Shown here: positions 39,601 through 51,983 of the stretch, piece after piece
How the letters are laid out: every line of letters begins with the position of its first letter
How positions within the stretch are numbered: position 1 is the first letter of the stretch
Position numbers and translations under genes: made by a program
Origin: Pyronema omphalodes
Taxonomy: Eukaryota; Ascomycota; Pezizomycetes; Pezizales; Pyronemataceae
Assembly (NCBI GenBank): GCA_024516155.1
Contig: JAJJXM010000050.1
Coordinates: forward strand, 372,001 to 436,000
Direction of reading: 5' to 3'
DNA: 64,000 nucleotides
Notes under the pieces: generated by a model
Databases searched by the model: none
What the model was told of the DNA's origin: nothing
Seen by the model: only the letters and a program-made list of their open reading frames with translations

Positions 39601-41090
39601 ATAGCAAGATGATATATCAACCGGTATACGAGGAAAGCTTACCCTACAATATGAAAAGTAGACTTCTAAAATGAACATACTTTCGCTCTTGGCAAATCGT
39701 CAGGTCATCACCCATTCAAAATCAACTAGCAATTGAATACACATGAAACAGCAGCACCTACCACCATCATTGATGGTTACTTTAAAACAAAAACACTTTG
39801 AATATAATTTCTATAAACACTATGCGCTCCTGAGAGTAGAAATAATTTTTCAATGGGTGGCGATAGGACTGTGGATCTGTTGGGTCAGCTTCCGGGTGTA
39901 GGTGATATGTATCACATTCATGTTCGTTTCGAGATCCTTAACCGAGAAATCTTTAACCGAGAAAGACTCAAGGTGTTTGCGCTGAGAGCCATGGATCGCG
40001 GTTAATACCAGTCATCTGCGAGTGACTGCGGGTGACTAGCAGCATGGATGACAAGTCACCCGCAGGCGGTCCAGTCAGTGACTCAGTGGTATCCAAAAGA
40101 CTGACATTTCTGGTCCTGCCGCGGGACTGGATCACAATTTACGACTGGTACAGTCTGCAGCGAGGAGTAGACCAGGTGGATTGTGGGGAGCTCTGAAAAT
40201 AAGATGTAATTTCCCTCTGTAATACGTATGGCCTTCTGGAATATCACTCGCACATCAAGAAATGATATAGCCGAAATCAAATCTCAATGCCTCTAACTCC
40301 CCATCACACTCCTCCGATGGACATGCTACGCTTGTAACATCTTTTCCTACGCCCACATTCAACCTCTGCTTTGCTAATATCTCAATAACGTACATCATCA
40401 CCATGTTTATTCTCATCATTCCCACCTCTTCACACCCCGAGCAAAGCAATCCAGGAGTAGCAGAAGTGCTCTAGACATATCCTATTTCAACTATACTTTT
40501 TCTCTATTTTCCTCGAGAATAGAGCTGTGATAGACTCAACGAAGTGGTATTTTCAAAAAGGTGGTCTATTAAGATACTAGAACAAGTTTGGTGATGCTAT
40601 ACATTGCTGTTAGTATTGTGGAAGTATTGTGGTGTACTGGTTGGTCCTGGTCTAGGTGGGGGGCTTGAGGTGTGTTGGAATTGGAAGTGAGTGATATGTG
40701 GTGATTTATCGCTGCGTGGATACAAAGTTGCTGTTGATTCTGGGGTTTGGAGGAGTGGGTTGGGGTGATGGAGATTTGGGTTGTGGCTACTGCTAGAAAT
40801 AAATAGAGAGGTATGAGGTGTTTAGCATTTCAAGTGCCAGCTCGACCTAGAATATAAAAGTATCCCAATGAGGTGCGAGATGGGAACTTTCGAAGTTCAA
40901 AGGGAGTTAATGCTAGCTGTCGGCCACAGCCTCCACAGTGCACTCTGAAGAGACACATTTGAGAACCTAAATTCTTTGGAAATATGAATTGAGTGATATA
41001 CCCCTCCTACCTAATGGTTCCTATTATGAATTAGGTATATGTAACGAAAAGGAATACGTGTTCTTGAAAAATAATTAGCAATCCAAGCCC

Positions 41091-43241
41091 TCAAGAACAC
41101 CACTGCCACTTCAACCCGGAGAATCCCAGAATAGTACAAAACGCCTCATCCCGTCTTTTTCCCAACTCGTCCAACTTCACTATTACATCCCTTCCATTCT
41201 CGGGTACAAAAACCAGTTCCAAGCCCAACGAAAGCCCACCAACCAACTTTTCAATTCCCTTCTTCTTCGTTTTCTTCACCTCCGTCAATTCTCTCCAATC
41301 CGTCTTCCACAGTACCTTCCCACGAATAGTCTCATACCTCATCCTCGCCGGAGAGATATATAATCTCCCCGCATGACCTCCACACCTACACCTGAACCTC
41401 ATTATCTCCTCATCCTCCTTCAACGGACTTACTCCAAACTCCGTTGCAGATATAAACGAATCCACATCCGAATGGTCCTCCCAATCCGTCTCCCACTGAT
41501 CCGGGTCATGATCAATATGTTCCGCAATCATTCTTTCCCTTCTATTCTGCGCCTCGAATCTCAGCTCTGCAAAAGCCCATTCCGCATTATTCGGCACACC
41601 CCAAAGTGCCCATTTAAACGGTGATACCAGGTAACGATATTTCGGATAATGGCTAGAAATGGGAAAAGAGAAGAAAAATATTAACCCGAAAACAAAGAAC
41701 ATTAACTGCATACAAAGTTGCATATCACCAAAAAGCGTGATAATGAAACAAGAGGATAGAAAAACTAGGGTGAAGAATGTTGCGCGTGGTGCTTGCCATT
41801 CTATAAAGTTGTTGGCAACTTCTAGAAGTGAGGCTATATCCCCGAGTTGAAGCTGGATTTGCGGTCCGATTTCGGATTCGAAGTAGCTTATAAGACCTTT
41901 GGAACCTGAGGAAAGAACTTGGTCGAAACGGAGGGCGTCGAGTGATCGTACACGTTGACGCAAGACTTTCTCTCGGTAGTCTTCGATGGTTTGGGGGAAG
42001 ATGTAGCGCTTTGTGGTGCTGAAGATTAGATACCCCCAGACAAAGGCTACAACGTGAGAGGTGCTCCAGAGGAATATGTACAGAGCTAGCCAGCGGAAGG
42101 TTTCGTTGGGGTCTTTCCAGCGGTAGACATCTCGGATATGAAGAAACCACCGTTGCCAGGATGAGGAGGCTATGAAGATCCGTTCGATATGACACCGCAT
42201 ACGGTCGATGCATAAGGGCTCGGGATCTTCCGCCCAGTCTTCAATGTATTGGGAGGTGAAGTCTTGTGTCACGTAGACGAGGTACTAATGGGCTCGATCA
42301 GGAAATAGTTCTTCACAGATTCGCATTCCAATTATGAACACTGATTGTTTTATTGGTATGGTAAGACGTACCTGACCTAGCCATGTGAGGTAATCTACTT
42401 GCTCCATCCCATTTTCGTCTCGTAAAATCATGCCATTTTCATCTCGTATTAGGAATTCCTCTTTTTCGGGACGCTCTCGACGCAGTTTTGGGACTACCCG
42501 GACTCGATTGACGTGTCTTCCCATAATAACACCCATTTTCATATTTCGCATTTTAATCTCCAGTTCCTCAATGGTCCGGGCTGCATCCTGAACTCCGGCA
42601 GTATCATCACTTTCAATTGCAGCTTCTTTCTTCGCATGAGCGGCGACAAATTCAGCTTCAGCACCGTTAGAATCATAAGGCGTGTTAAGCTCGGCGATCT
42701 GCGAAACTACAGCTCCTGTCAGTTTCTGCTTGATAACCGAGCTCGGATGCGTGATCATCTCGGCGGCGCGATGAACAAAGCCTCGACTCTTATCATGGCG
42801 CCTATCGTCTAGTTTGTCTCGGTTGTGATTATGATTGCCAAATCCAACACCACTTTTGATCGCTTCTTTTGTCTTGTCTTTCAACCGAGCCAATTTTTGA
42901 TGTTTTGTAGGTTTGTTAGCGGCGGTGAAGACGTTGTTGTACACTTGATGGTGCTCCGAATCGCCACTGCCAACACCGCTATGCTCAGCATTAGATACCG
43001 ATGATAGCGGTTCCAGAGTCCGTGGTCCAAAAGCTTCATTTAGCACTGGAAAAGTCTTTTCGATAACGGCTGGATCGTGTTCGCGCTCGCGCTGTTGGAG
43101 AATAAATGGAGTGTTGATTTTTGTTGTAGCGCAAGCTGGCGGCGGCGGCGAAGGCGGCGGAGTAAATCCTCCAGGGATTCGAGTACCAGGGTATTGAAGT
43201 ATTCCGACGTCAGAGTCGACTCCTACAGAAGTGGGGTCCAT
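41091..43241 (-). CDS. Fungal membrane protein with GRAM-like C-terminus (DUF3292-like)
   Basis: Two exons (42372-43241 and 41091-42284) joined across an 87-nt intron (GTACGT...CATTAG) give 687 aa in one frame. The N-terminal 290 residues are hydrophilic, with Pro-rich and charged segments. The middle holds WKDPNETFRWLALYIFLWS and further membrane stretches (FFTLVFLSSCFIITLF, MQLMFFVFGLIFFFSF). The C-terminal 120 residues (GRLYISPARMRYET, VLWKTDWRELTEVKK) look like a GRAM/PH-type fold. I recall this arrangement as the fungal DUF3292 group, with moderate certainty. GRAM domains often bind lipids at membrane contacts; that role here is inference. The ATG at 43241 opens the frame. Confidence 0.75.
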
Positions 43242-44498
43242 GACGTTGGATAAGCCGATTTCGGGAGATGTCCAAATCGGAGATGACAGGGGAATTTGCA
43301 GCGGTTCGACAGTCGATCATGGAAAAAAGACGAAAGAGACCTGGGATACACAAAGTCCAAGAGTTCCCATTTCTTTTTGAGCATCGTCAAAGACATAAAA
43401 GTCCAAGAGTTTCCATTCCTTTTGAGCATCATCATTGTTGTTTGGCTTGATTTGCTGGATCCGTGATCCGCGTTGCTGGGTGGCGGCTGGCGTCAACTAA
43501 GCTGCACGGCTCCGTCATACAGCCCAAATTGCACTGAATACATAATCAACTCAACTTGCTGTTGGAAACCACCCACAGAAACCTGTATTGGAGTTTGATA
43601 CAGCCAGCCAGCCAGCCTCTCTCTCTGGAACTCTGAATGTGGGCGAGTGAGTGAATGCGTATGTACATAGACTTGAACAGCAAACACCAGCAGCAACAAC
43701 CGGCTGTCCGGGCTAATTTGCCACACAATTTTCTGCGTCCAGCAAAACAACCGGACTCTGTCTAAATACAGTCTCGGGCCAGCCAGCGGATACTTACCAA
43801 TTCTTTCTAAGAAATGCACCATAAAAATCTGGAACGACGATTGAAAACATAGCCATGGGCAAACGACGGGTCTTCACTGGTTTCTAAGCAGCAAAATATA
43901 ACCGTCCAACAGTAAACTTTTTTCTCGCGCTCAGCTGCGATCGCTGGCGCAGTCCGGTGAAAATCGTCATCTCCGCAAATCGGATCTTAAAACCCCGGAT
44001 GTGGCGCTAGATAGCACGTTTTAACGCCAATTTAACGTTTGGCTCCATGGAAAGAGAGCCAAGATCTGCCACCAGGTTCGAGTACCTCTGCCATGCCAGC
44101 GGATGTTGAAGGTGACAAGGATTAATCACGATATCGCAAACCACCATTGCTTTTGCCTGCGCATTTCCATTGGTCTTGACTTCAAATGGTTTACTGCTAA
44201 TTTCCTGTTCCTGGCGGATCTACATCAAGTACGCACTACTGCATTTTTCTCGCCTGGATAATTATTACTAACACACTCCCAATTCGGCGCCATGGATGTT
44301 GTGTATCGTTGTCTCGTTGGATTCCCAGCTCTGATGCTTCCCTAATCGGTATCGTTACTGGCAACACACGGCTGGCTGTTTTCTTATAACTGGAGCGTTC
44401 ATCCGCTGGCTTTGGTTTTTTCTTCATTCCAATCTACATCTACCAACAAATACTTTAATCGTTCATCTTTTCCAACTCCATACAACCTCAAATTCAAA
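43242..44498. other. Divergent intergenic region
   Basis: Upstream regions of the GRAM-like gene (-) and the Ala/Ser-rich gene (+). A short repeat of the block AAGTCCAAGAGTT..CCATT..TTTTGAGCATC occurs twice near 43355 and 43400. GCCAGCCAGCC runs occur near 43605. No gene is seen. Confidence 0.5.
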
Positions 44499-45297
44499 AT
44501 GAAGGCCTCTGTCGTTCTTGCTCTTACCTTGGCTGCTGCCACCTACGCCCAGTCTTGTGAGGACTGCAACAACCTCACTGCTCTCCGCGAGTGCTCTCCT
44601 GTCTGGCGTGCCGCTGTTGGAGCGTAAGTTGAAAATATATGAAAATCATCATGTATCACTCACTGACAAAAACCTTAGTTGCCAGGCCGCTCCTTGCAAC
44701 CACCAGTTCCCCAGCAACCCCTACGAGCCTTGTGACCGCGCTGCTGCCGCATCCATCTCCGCTGCTGCTGCTGCTTCCTCTTCCGCCGCTGCTGCCGCCG
44801 CTCAGGCCTCCGAGTCTGCCGCCGCCGCCGCTTCCTCTTCCGTCGCTGCTCAGGCTTCCCAGTCTGCCGCTGCCGCCGCCGCCGCCGCCGCTTCCCAGGC
44901 CTCCCAGTCTGCTCTTGAAGCCGCCTCCGCCTCTGCTGCCGGTGCCATCTCCTCCGTCCAGGCCTCCGCTGCCTCCGAGGCTTCCGCCATCGTCGGAGGT
45001 GCCAGCTCTGCCGTCAACGACGCCCAGAACACCGCCTCCTCCGCTGCCTCCTCCGTCGCTGCTCAGGTCACTGACGCCGCCTCCAACGCTGCTTCCAACA
45101 TCTCTTCCATCGCTTCTTCCGCCTCCAGCGCCGCTGAATCTGCTGCCTCCAGCATTGCCTCTGACGCTTCCAACGCCATTGCCTCTGCTACCGGAGCTGC
45201 CGCCTCTGCTACCTCCCAGGCTGCTAACTCCGCTGCCGGTGTTCAGGCTTCCCTTGGTGCCGTTGCTATGGGTGTTTTGGGATTGTTCATGTTGTAA
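44499..45297 (+). CDS. Secreted Ala/Ser-rich protein, likely GPI-anchored
   Basis: Two exons (44499-44623 and 44679-45297) with a 55-nt intron (GTAAGT...CCTTAG) encode 247 aa. A signal peptide (MKASVVLALTLAAATYAQ) is followed by a short domain with six Cys in about 50 residues (CEDC, EC, ACQAAPC, PCDR). Then come about 160 residues that are almost wholly Ala and Ser with few Gln, Glu and Asn. The C-terminus is hydrophobic (LGAVAMGVLGLFML) after small residues, as in GPI-anchored proteins. Codons in the repeat are strongly GCC/GCT- and TCC-biased, suggesting high expression. I infer a wall or surface protein. The Ala/Ser tract could form a stiff stalk presenting the Cys domain. No named family is recognised. 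Confidence 0.85.
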
Positions 45298-47862
45298 GAC
45301 AAAGAAAAAAAAATGAACAAAAACACAAAATAGCTTGTATCAATAATGGGGTTTAATGGCTTGATGTAATGAATATTTTTTTTCTCTCTTTTTTACTTTT
45401 TGAGTTTGTTTGATTTTATGAGCAATGATTATGATTGGGATGGTTGGTTGGAGTTAATGAAATGGAGTTTAATCTTCTGTATACCACTGGTCTAAGAGTT
45501 TTGGATAACTTGGTTGGCTACATAGTGAGAAGTGCGGAGTGTCAAATGTGAAGTGTGAAGTCATAAGAATTCAAAAGCAAATACTGCCCACTATCTATGT
45601 AGACTCCCTACTGCATAGAAACCTTATCTTATCACGAATGAAAACTCCTACGCTACATATAAAAAACTCCCCATGTAGCCATGTGAAAAAACCGTTTCTT
45701 GTCGGCCGATAAACATCATGAAACTCCGAACTTCTTCCCCTGCATCAAACCCTTTCTTTCTCGACTGATGAACGTCGACAAAATCCCTACGTAAAAACAA
45801 GTCAAACTGAGATTGTTACCGAATAACATGGTACCGATATTAACAACGTCATTCGATCAGAAGCGAGCTTCCACGCCGCGTAATCTGAATCATACCCCTA
45901 AAAACCCATGCGCGTTTCTTAATTGGACAACCACCCCACAAAAAATGCCCTTTTGTTTTATCTTCCGAGGCTTCCGATGTACTCTACATACTTGGATCCT
46001 CTACCGGGATCCTCTACTCTACTCTACTCTACCCAGGTATTCTCTGAACGAATGAACGAATGAACGAATGAACGAATAAATGATCTCTAAATGATGAAGA
46101 AATGACGTGTCCCATGTCCCATGTCCCATATCTCGTGACAACAATAAACCACCACCAAATCTTAAAAATCAGGATTTTCCCGCAGCAGGAGCTACATACA
46201 TACATGCTGCATGCTGCAGCCACTGCAGATAAAAAGCTTCTTTTGCAGATCGTCATAAAATCTACGTATGTATGGTGCATGCATATATACGTACATCTCC
46301 AGGATTATCGACTGTATGTACTACCATGTGCTACTACGTACCAAGGGTTACCCTGGGGCTTGGTACTGTATGTTACTCTGGAGGTTTGTATCATCACTCA
46401 CCAATCACCAATAACCAGTAAAGGATGGAACTTCGGAACTTTGGGACTTTAAAACTTGGCAGGGGCCCTGGGAATACATGTGTACATGTGTTACTGTATG
46501 TATAGACCTAAGTTTTGTAGCATGTCGCGACGTTCGGAGTATATAGGACTGTTGAGAACTTGGATACTTTATTACTCTGATCACCACGAATGACGATATT
46601 TTTTGGGGGACAGGAAGAAGATATAGACTTGTGAATCATGGAATTGTGATTTGATTTGGTGGTTCGGTTTATTTTTGATGATATAGATATGTATGGGCTA
46701 TCTGTGGTTTCTAGTTTCTAGTTTCTATATCTTCCTCTATTCACTTCTTTCTAGTACTAAATATCCCGCTCTGATCAAATAATAGAGATATTCATGAAAT
46801 ACCTATAACTCATATGTTACATTCTCCAAAAACAGTGGTTTCTGGATGTTATAAAAGTTTCTTGGGATATAGTAGCTGGTAATGGTATATATAGGATTAA
46901 TAGTGTTGAAGCATCCTGTACTTTTCACTGGGCGTGAATATGGATAATGTAGAGGCGATGGAATTGATTGTGTAACGTGTTGTTGAAGGGATATTGGGAG
47001 TGAAGTATATATTGGAGCTTTTGAGGAGTGTGGAGAGGTCTGGGGTTAAGTAGAATTCGATGTAATTTTGACGGTGATATGGCAAAATTCTTTGAACTAA
47101 GGTATGTTAAAATGGTGGTTTTCATAATATCGCGATTCTCTCTCCGTCTCCATTTCTCTCCTACCACAACCGCAATCAGATAGGAAATGCAAGTGTACGC
47201 TGTGGAATAAGCATCTGGATCTTCCAGGCGTATTTGCTGGTATTTTTGAAAGAAGTTTCTGTACACGGTATTGGACAGGATAGAAGTTTTGTTTCGTAGT
47301 TACCGCTGTTTATTTGGGGAGTTGAAATATGTGGTTTGAATTTGAGAGATACGTGCTACAACTTATTGTGGGGCTATGATATATTCCTGTATTGAAATAT
47401 AAACTTTCACTAAACGAAGTATTAAGCGTCATTATATAAGCCGTAACATAGATCGAACTTCAATGAATTATGAAGGCATCTGTGATGGATTGACTCATAT
47501 CCGATGCGCGTTGCAAAATGGTATATAGCGCTTGGCGCCCTGGGACTGGATGTAAAAGTGGTAATAAACTTTAATTGAATAATGAACTGAGAGAACTGAA
47601 CAGTACATAGCAGTCTTGCTACCATTTTACAATTAAACCAACTGCTTAATCCACTCTCATAGTGCTAGGTATCATATCAATTATGTTCATCTCAACTTCA
47701 ACCTCAAAGCCAACGGCCGTTCCATTTTTGGCAGCCTCAACGTTATCCATAACTCCTTCCCATCCACAGCCCCATTCTGTACATCCACAACTCTCGAAAA
47801 ACCCATCCCTCAGCTCAATCTCAACCCCCCTCTAAACCGCCATCACAATGTACAATTCATCC
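45298..47862. other. Intergenic, simple repeats, no gene seen
   Basis: Contains short tandem repeats: CTACT at about 46012-46030, GAATGAAC at about 46046-46078 and TGTCCCA at about 46108-46128. It also holds AT-rich sequence to 47.8 kb. The open frames look random. Confidence 0.55.
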
Positions 47863-48234
47863 TCACTCATTAGACAACAACGCACCCGAATTACCATCAC
47901 CGGTATGTTTCGCAGTCATAAAGTCAACACCCGACTCTCTCCAACAATTCGTATCTCCATTTATCCCACCATTACCATCATAACCATTATACCCATCATA
48001 CCCATAATCCCAACTCCTACGCTCCCCCCAAAGCCTTCTAATACTATCCTCAAACAACGTCAACTCAACCTTAAGCTCTCTGAGATTCATTCTTAACCAC
48101 CGAAAATCAGATGCATTCCGAGCTTTTTGCACATCTAGCAACGCTGTCATATATTTGATAAGATCTGGGAATTCGCGCAGGACTTGTGTAGCTCCTTCTA
48201 GGCCGCTAACACTACTGTTGGTGTTGGTATCCAT
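47863..48234 (-). CDS. Small hypothetical protein
   Basis: A 123-aa frame starts from an ATG. The N-terminal 75 residues are amphipathic and helical (LREFPDLIKYMTALLDVQ, RMNLRELKVELTLFEDSIRRLW), similar in feel to the N-terminal helical domains of fungal HeLo/SesA-like proteins. A Gly/Tyr/Asp/Asn repeat follows (DYGYDGYNGYDGNGG). No family is named with confidence. It could be the first exon of a longer gene or a truncated copy; no clear downstream exon was found. Confidence 0.45.
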   Translation of the reverse strand: MDTNTNSSVSGLEGATQVLREFPDLIKYMTALLDVQKARNASDFRWLRMNLRELKVELTLFEDSIRRLWGERRSWDYGYDGYNGYDGNGGINGDTNCWRESGVDFMTAKHTGDGNSGALLSNE

Positions 48235-49457
48235 TTGTTTATCCCCTTATGATATCCCTTATGATATCTCCCTTGTGTTGTGTTGTGGTTATGTTATGTT
48301 ATCTTTTGGGGTATGTTAAGTTCCCTGTCTTCTGTCTTCTGTCTCCTGTCTCGTCTTGTATTTTTGTCTTCCTTCCCTCCTTCCTTGATTATCGCAGATA
48401 TCGCAGATATCTTAGAACACTGAGTACCCGAGTGATGGCGGAGCTCAGGCCAGGTCAACGAGCTTCTTGGTGTGGCGTAATTCGTTGTAGGGTGTAAGTG
48501 GTAGGGTGTAACGTTGTGAAGTGGTGATGATGCCGGTGATGGTGGTTCCATAACCCCGCTCTTGATTTAAACCCTGCAAGCTTCGAAGCTTTTCGATCGC
48601 ACCACCACGCCGCGTCGTCGCTAAAAATAGTACGTGCAGCAGCTGCCAGCAATTGGGAGTTAGTGCGTCATGGAGAACATACTCGGAGTATGTATGAACA
48701 TACGATAACTAAGACATAGTAACTTCAAGAAAGAAGAAAAACTTACAGAATTTGATAAAGAAAATTGTATACCAGCGATTAAACGGTGTAAATAGTGTGC
48801 GCAAACTTTTACGGTAATCACTAACGGGTCGTGCAGTGATAAAATCACTCGGAGGTAAGGTCATGGATATCAGCCACTACCTAATGTAATCATCAGCATC
48901 AAAATCCCAAAGCTCTGTAGCTCGTACTTACAAGGTACTCCACGGTCTCCACGCTGTATTCTGAATGTGGCTTCCGAGTCTCGGACATTGCTAGAGATGT
49001 GTCGACACTTCAAAACGATTGCTAGAAGAAGCATCGCACGAGAAATTGAACCCGAGGCAATTTACATCCATGGTTTTGGGAACGTTGTACGACGTTCAAT
49101 GAGAATGTTTTATTTGTAAGTTCAAGAGGGCAACATAAAAACGGGTACATCACTTCGAGTTCAAAAGCTGCATCGAAGGCGTCGGGTCGCATCAAAGTAT
49201 TCCAAGTGGCCAAGAACTACGTCTATGGCGGTAACTACAAAGTCTTGTAATTGCGCTGGTTCTCTGAACTTACATCATAAAACTCTATTTTATTAATGGT
49301 ATATAATATAGTTCTGTATGAATATGTCAAAATTAATAAAAGCCAAAGTCAAACTCATTAACATAAAATTATCGCTCAGCATAACAACAACAATGTCGCA
49401 ACAGAGATATAAGCATAACCAAGCCCACTACTACAATGCCCACCCTGTACCAATAAT
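48235..49457. other. Intergenic, no gene seen
   Basis: Short repeats CCTTATGATAT near 48244-48268 and CTTCTGTCT near 48328-48345. No convincing coding region. Confidence 0.5.
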
Positions 49458-50039
49458 TTAATGAGCTTCATCCATATCGTCCTCGTCCAAATAAATCGCA
49501 TGAATAATCTCTTCAGTTCCCTCAGCCTCCGCCCAATACCTGTTAAGAAGGTTCTGCTCCTTCGCCTCCTCAAGCATCAAAAAATACTCCTCATCACATA
49601 ATTCCATGAAATCAATAAGCTCCTCAAATTCTTTGATATCTGCCTTCATCATTTCGATCTCATTCGCCAAGGTGACAGAAGCGTTCACCATTCTGTTCAT
49701 AGACGTCTTCATCCCATGCACCATGGCTTCCAAACGGCTTGTTGCGGATGTTCGACTTGACATTCCGTAAAGATCCGGCATTTGATCTTCCACCACCGTT
49801 GAGGATGGGAACGCTCTATATTTAGACTGGAATTGCTGTCTGTTTTTTCCAAAATGACGAACTAGGTCCACGATCTCATGTGAACGCAAGGACACTGACT
49901 GGGTTCTCCTGTTATTGGTTTTGGTAGCGTTTTTGGCCTTCTGCTTGTCCTTGGAGTCCATGGTTGTCTTGGCTGCCTCAGTCTTCGTGGTATCGTCCTG
50001 AGATTGCTTCTTCAAAATAAAAGCTTCGGAGTTGGTCAT
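49458..50039 (-). CDS. Hypothetical coiled-coil protein
   Basis: A single-exon frame of 193 aa from the ATG at 50039; the open frame extends upstream only to a GTG. The first 50 residues are basic and polar (KDKQKAKNATKTNNRR). Residues from about 90 to the end are helical, with heptad-like spacing (MVHGMKTSMNRMVNASVTLANEIEMM) and an acidic tail (YLDEDDMDEAH). No signal peptide or membrane segment is visible and no family is recognised. Confidence 0.6.
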   Translation of the reverse strand: MTNSEAFILKKQSQDDTTKTEAAKTTMDSKDKQKAKNATKTNNRRTQSVSLRSHEIVDLVRHFGKNRQQFQSKYRAFPSSTVVEDQMPDLYGMSSRTSATSRLEAMVHGMKTSMNRMVNASVTLANEIEMMKADIKEFEELIDFMELCDEEYFLMLEEAKEQNLLNRYWAEAEGTEEIIHAIYLDEDDMDEAH

Positions 50040-50541
50040 GTTGTACTTTAGAACTTGGATGTACACACGAAAGATTGGAAGCTAGAAGTGGGAATTTAGA
50101 AGGGCCTGAAGGCAGAAGAGAGATGAAATGGCTCTTGAGAGTACGAGTCTGAAAAGGCAGGAGCAGTGGTTTCTTTGAAGGGTGTTTGGTGGTAGGGCTG
50201 GCAGATGCCTGCGTTGAGTTTGTGGTGTGCGAGAACTGAAAGTGGAGGACCGGTGTATGTGATGGGAAGATAAGTTGCTTCCTGCTCCGCTTGTTATGCT
50301 GATTTAATAGCCTGGCCGACTGACTAGCTTTACCCGTTCCACTGCGCTCCACGTCTGAGCTCTGATACCGTTCGTGTGACAAAGCACAACTTATGCATAG
50401 TTTCACCGGATATCATCAGTACCACAGGAGTATCAAAACCTCAATTCCATGCTTTAGATGTCTATCATACAAAAACTACATGTCAAACGTAACCCTTTTT
50501 AACCCAATATAATACATTTTGCCCTACACTTTTGAGCCCAC

Positions 50542-51983
50542 CTAACGCAACTCAACTGCGTACTTCTCCTTCAAAGCATTCCTCACAGCCTCATGAAGGG
50601 CATTAGTCTCCTCATTTGTGAGGGTCTTCTCGAGCGATCTGTAGTTAATTCTGAAGCACATAGACTTCTTTCCAGTCTTGGGGTGAGTGAACTCATCAGT
50701 CAACCTCACATCCTCAGCCAAATCTCCAGCAACACCTCTAACAGTCTCCATCATATCATTCTCGTGGAAAGCAACCTGTCCACCTGCAGAGCTGCTCGAG
50801 CTAGGTAACCAGAAAGCAACATCCTTGTAGCAAGGAGGGTACTTGGAGAAGCTCTGGAACTTGGTGATTCTGCCCTCAGCGAACTGGGTCAAGAATCTCT
50901 CATCCTTAGACCAGAAAAGCCTGATATCGGGAATTCCAAATAACAACATAGCAACTCTCTCCAATCCAACTCCAAACGCCCATCCAACCTTGTCAGGAGT
51001 TCCAGCATTGTCAGGAATACTCTGCTGAACAACTCCACAGCCAAGAAGCTCCAACCACTCTCCCTGCCAGAAAACCTCCAACTCCCAAGAAGGTGTGGTG
51101 AAAGGGAAGTAAGCCTCAATCCACCGCACTCTCAAGGGGGCATCATCCTCCTTAGCCTCTCCTGCGGCAATAGCAGCCTTCTTGGCCTGTCCGAAGACCT
51201 CAACCACAACCCCCTCCAATGACCGCTTCAAATGGGCGGCAATAGCTTCACACTCCTCTGCAGAATGTGCCTTCTGCAATGGGTTTCCCTCGTGGAAGAT
51301 AGGGCCAGTGTCCTCAACAACCAAATCATGCTTGGGGAGCTTCTCAAGGTCTGCACGAACAGCAGCAGCGATGTCTCCGTTGGGTACCTCATTTCTTGAC
51401 CACATTCTCGCGCCCTCCATTTGGTGGAAGACGGGGTAATGTGAGCGGTCGATCGCATCTCTTCTGTAGACATCTGCAGCGATAGTGAATCCCTCCGACT
51501 CTCCAGCAGCGAAAGTGTCGGCCTGGTGCGCAGAGGTGTGGGTTCTCATGACCGTTTTCTCATTGATGTAGTATGTGTCGGTTCTGCTACGGCCGGGGTG
51601 GTCGAGAGGGAATCCGAGAGAGTCGAAGTTCTGCTGTACGCTGACGACGGGGGAGAGATTGTTGTAGGCCTTGTAGACGGGCGCAGGGAAACGGCGCTCA
51701 ATCAGTTTGCGGGTGATTGAGATAGGATGGTTAGGGGAGAGGTGAAGGTTGCGGCCGACGCAGGCCTCAATGTGAGGAGGAAGGTTGGTATATTCATCGG
51801 TGGGGTATTCTTGACTGCCGACGGTGATCTCTGGGAGACGGTTAATTATTGGTTAGAGGCGATTGTCGAGAGGGTAAAAACGGACGGACTTGAGGAGTAG
51901 AATCTTGGGATTTGACGGATGCGGAGAATTGAGGTGCTGCCGGTTGAGGTCCGCAGCGCGCGGAAAAGAGTGGTGGTGGACAT
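50542..51983 (-). CDS. MSF1: Mitochondrial phenylalanyl-tRNA synthetase
   Basis: This is the monomeric class II enzyme that charges mitochondrial tRNA-Phe. Two exons (51890-51983 and 50542-51830) across a 59-nt intron give 460 aa. The first 30 residues are Ser/Thr/Arg-rich with almost no acidic residues (MSTTTLFRALRTS, RIRQIPRFYSSS), fitting a mitochondrial presequence. Class II signatures follow: TYYINEKTVMRTHTSAHQ, DVYRRDAIDRSHYPVFHQMEG, RWIEAYFPFTTPSWE and GWAFGVGLERVAMLLF. The C-terminal part (FSKYPPCYKDVAFWLP to the end) is the anticodon-binding domain of this mitochondrial type. The intron donor is GTCCGT, an unusual form; the acceptor CCCAG with branch CTAAC is normal and the frame fits. 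It is divergent to the next gene with only 100 bp between ATGs. Confidence 0.9.

Larger units (their letters stand above)
27848..41090. other. Gene-poor region, 13 kb
   Basis: I found no frame with recognisable homology or a convincing multi-exon structure. From 28.3 to 30.4 kb the sequence is GC-richer, with a strongly purine-rich plus strand at about 29510-29760 that yields spurious Pro/Ser/Cys-rich frames. A minisatellite lies at 30.2 kb. From 31 to 40.9 kb the composition is even and open frames are short, apart from one 118-codon frame (listed separately). Short recurring motifs such as TCGGACT near 32.9-33.1 kb are seen but do not form clean repeats. Decayed elements beyond recognition by eye are possible. 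Confidence 0.5.

Noticed and set aside
44639..45316. Long Pro/Leu-rich frame overlapping the Ala/Ser-rich gene
   Set aside because: It is the shifted frame of GCC/TCC codon repeats. The other frame has a signal peptide, intron and GPI-type tail.
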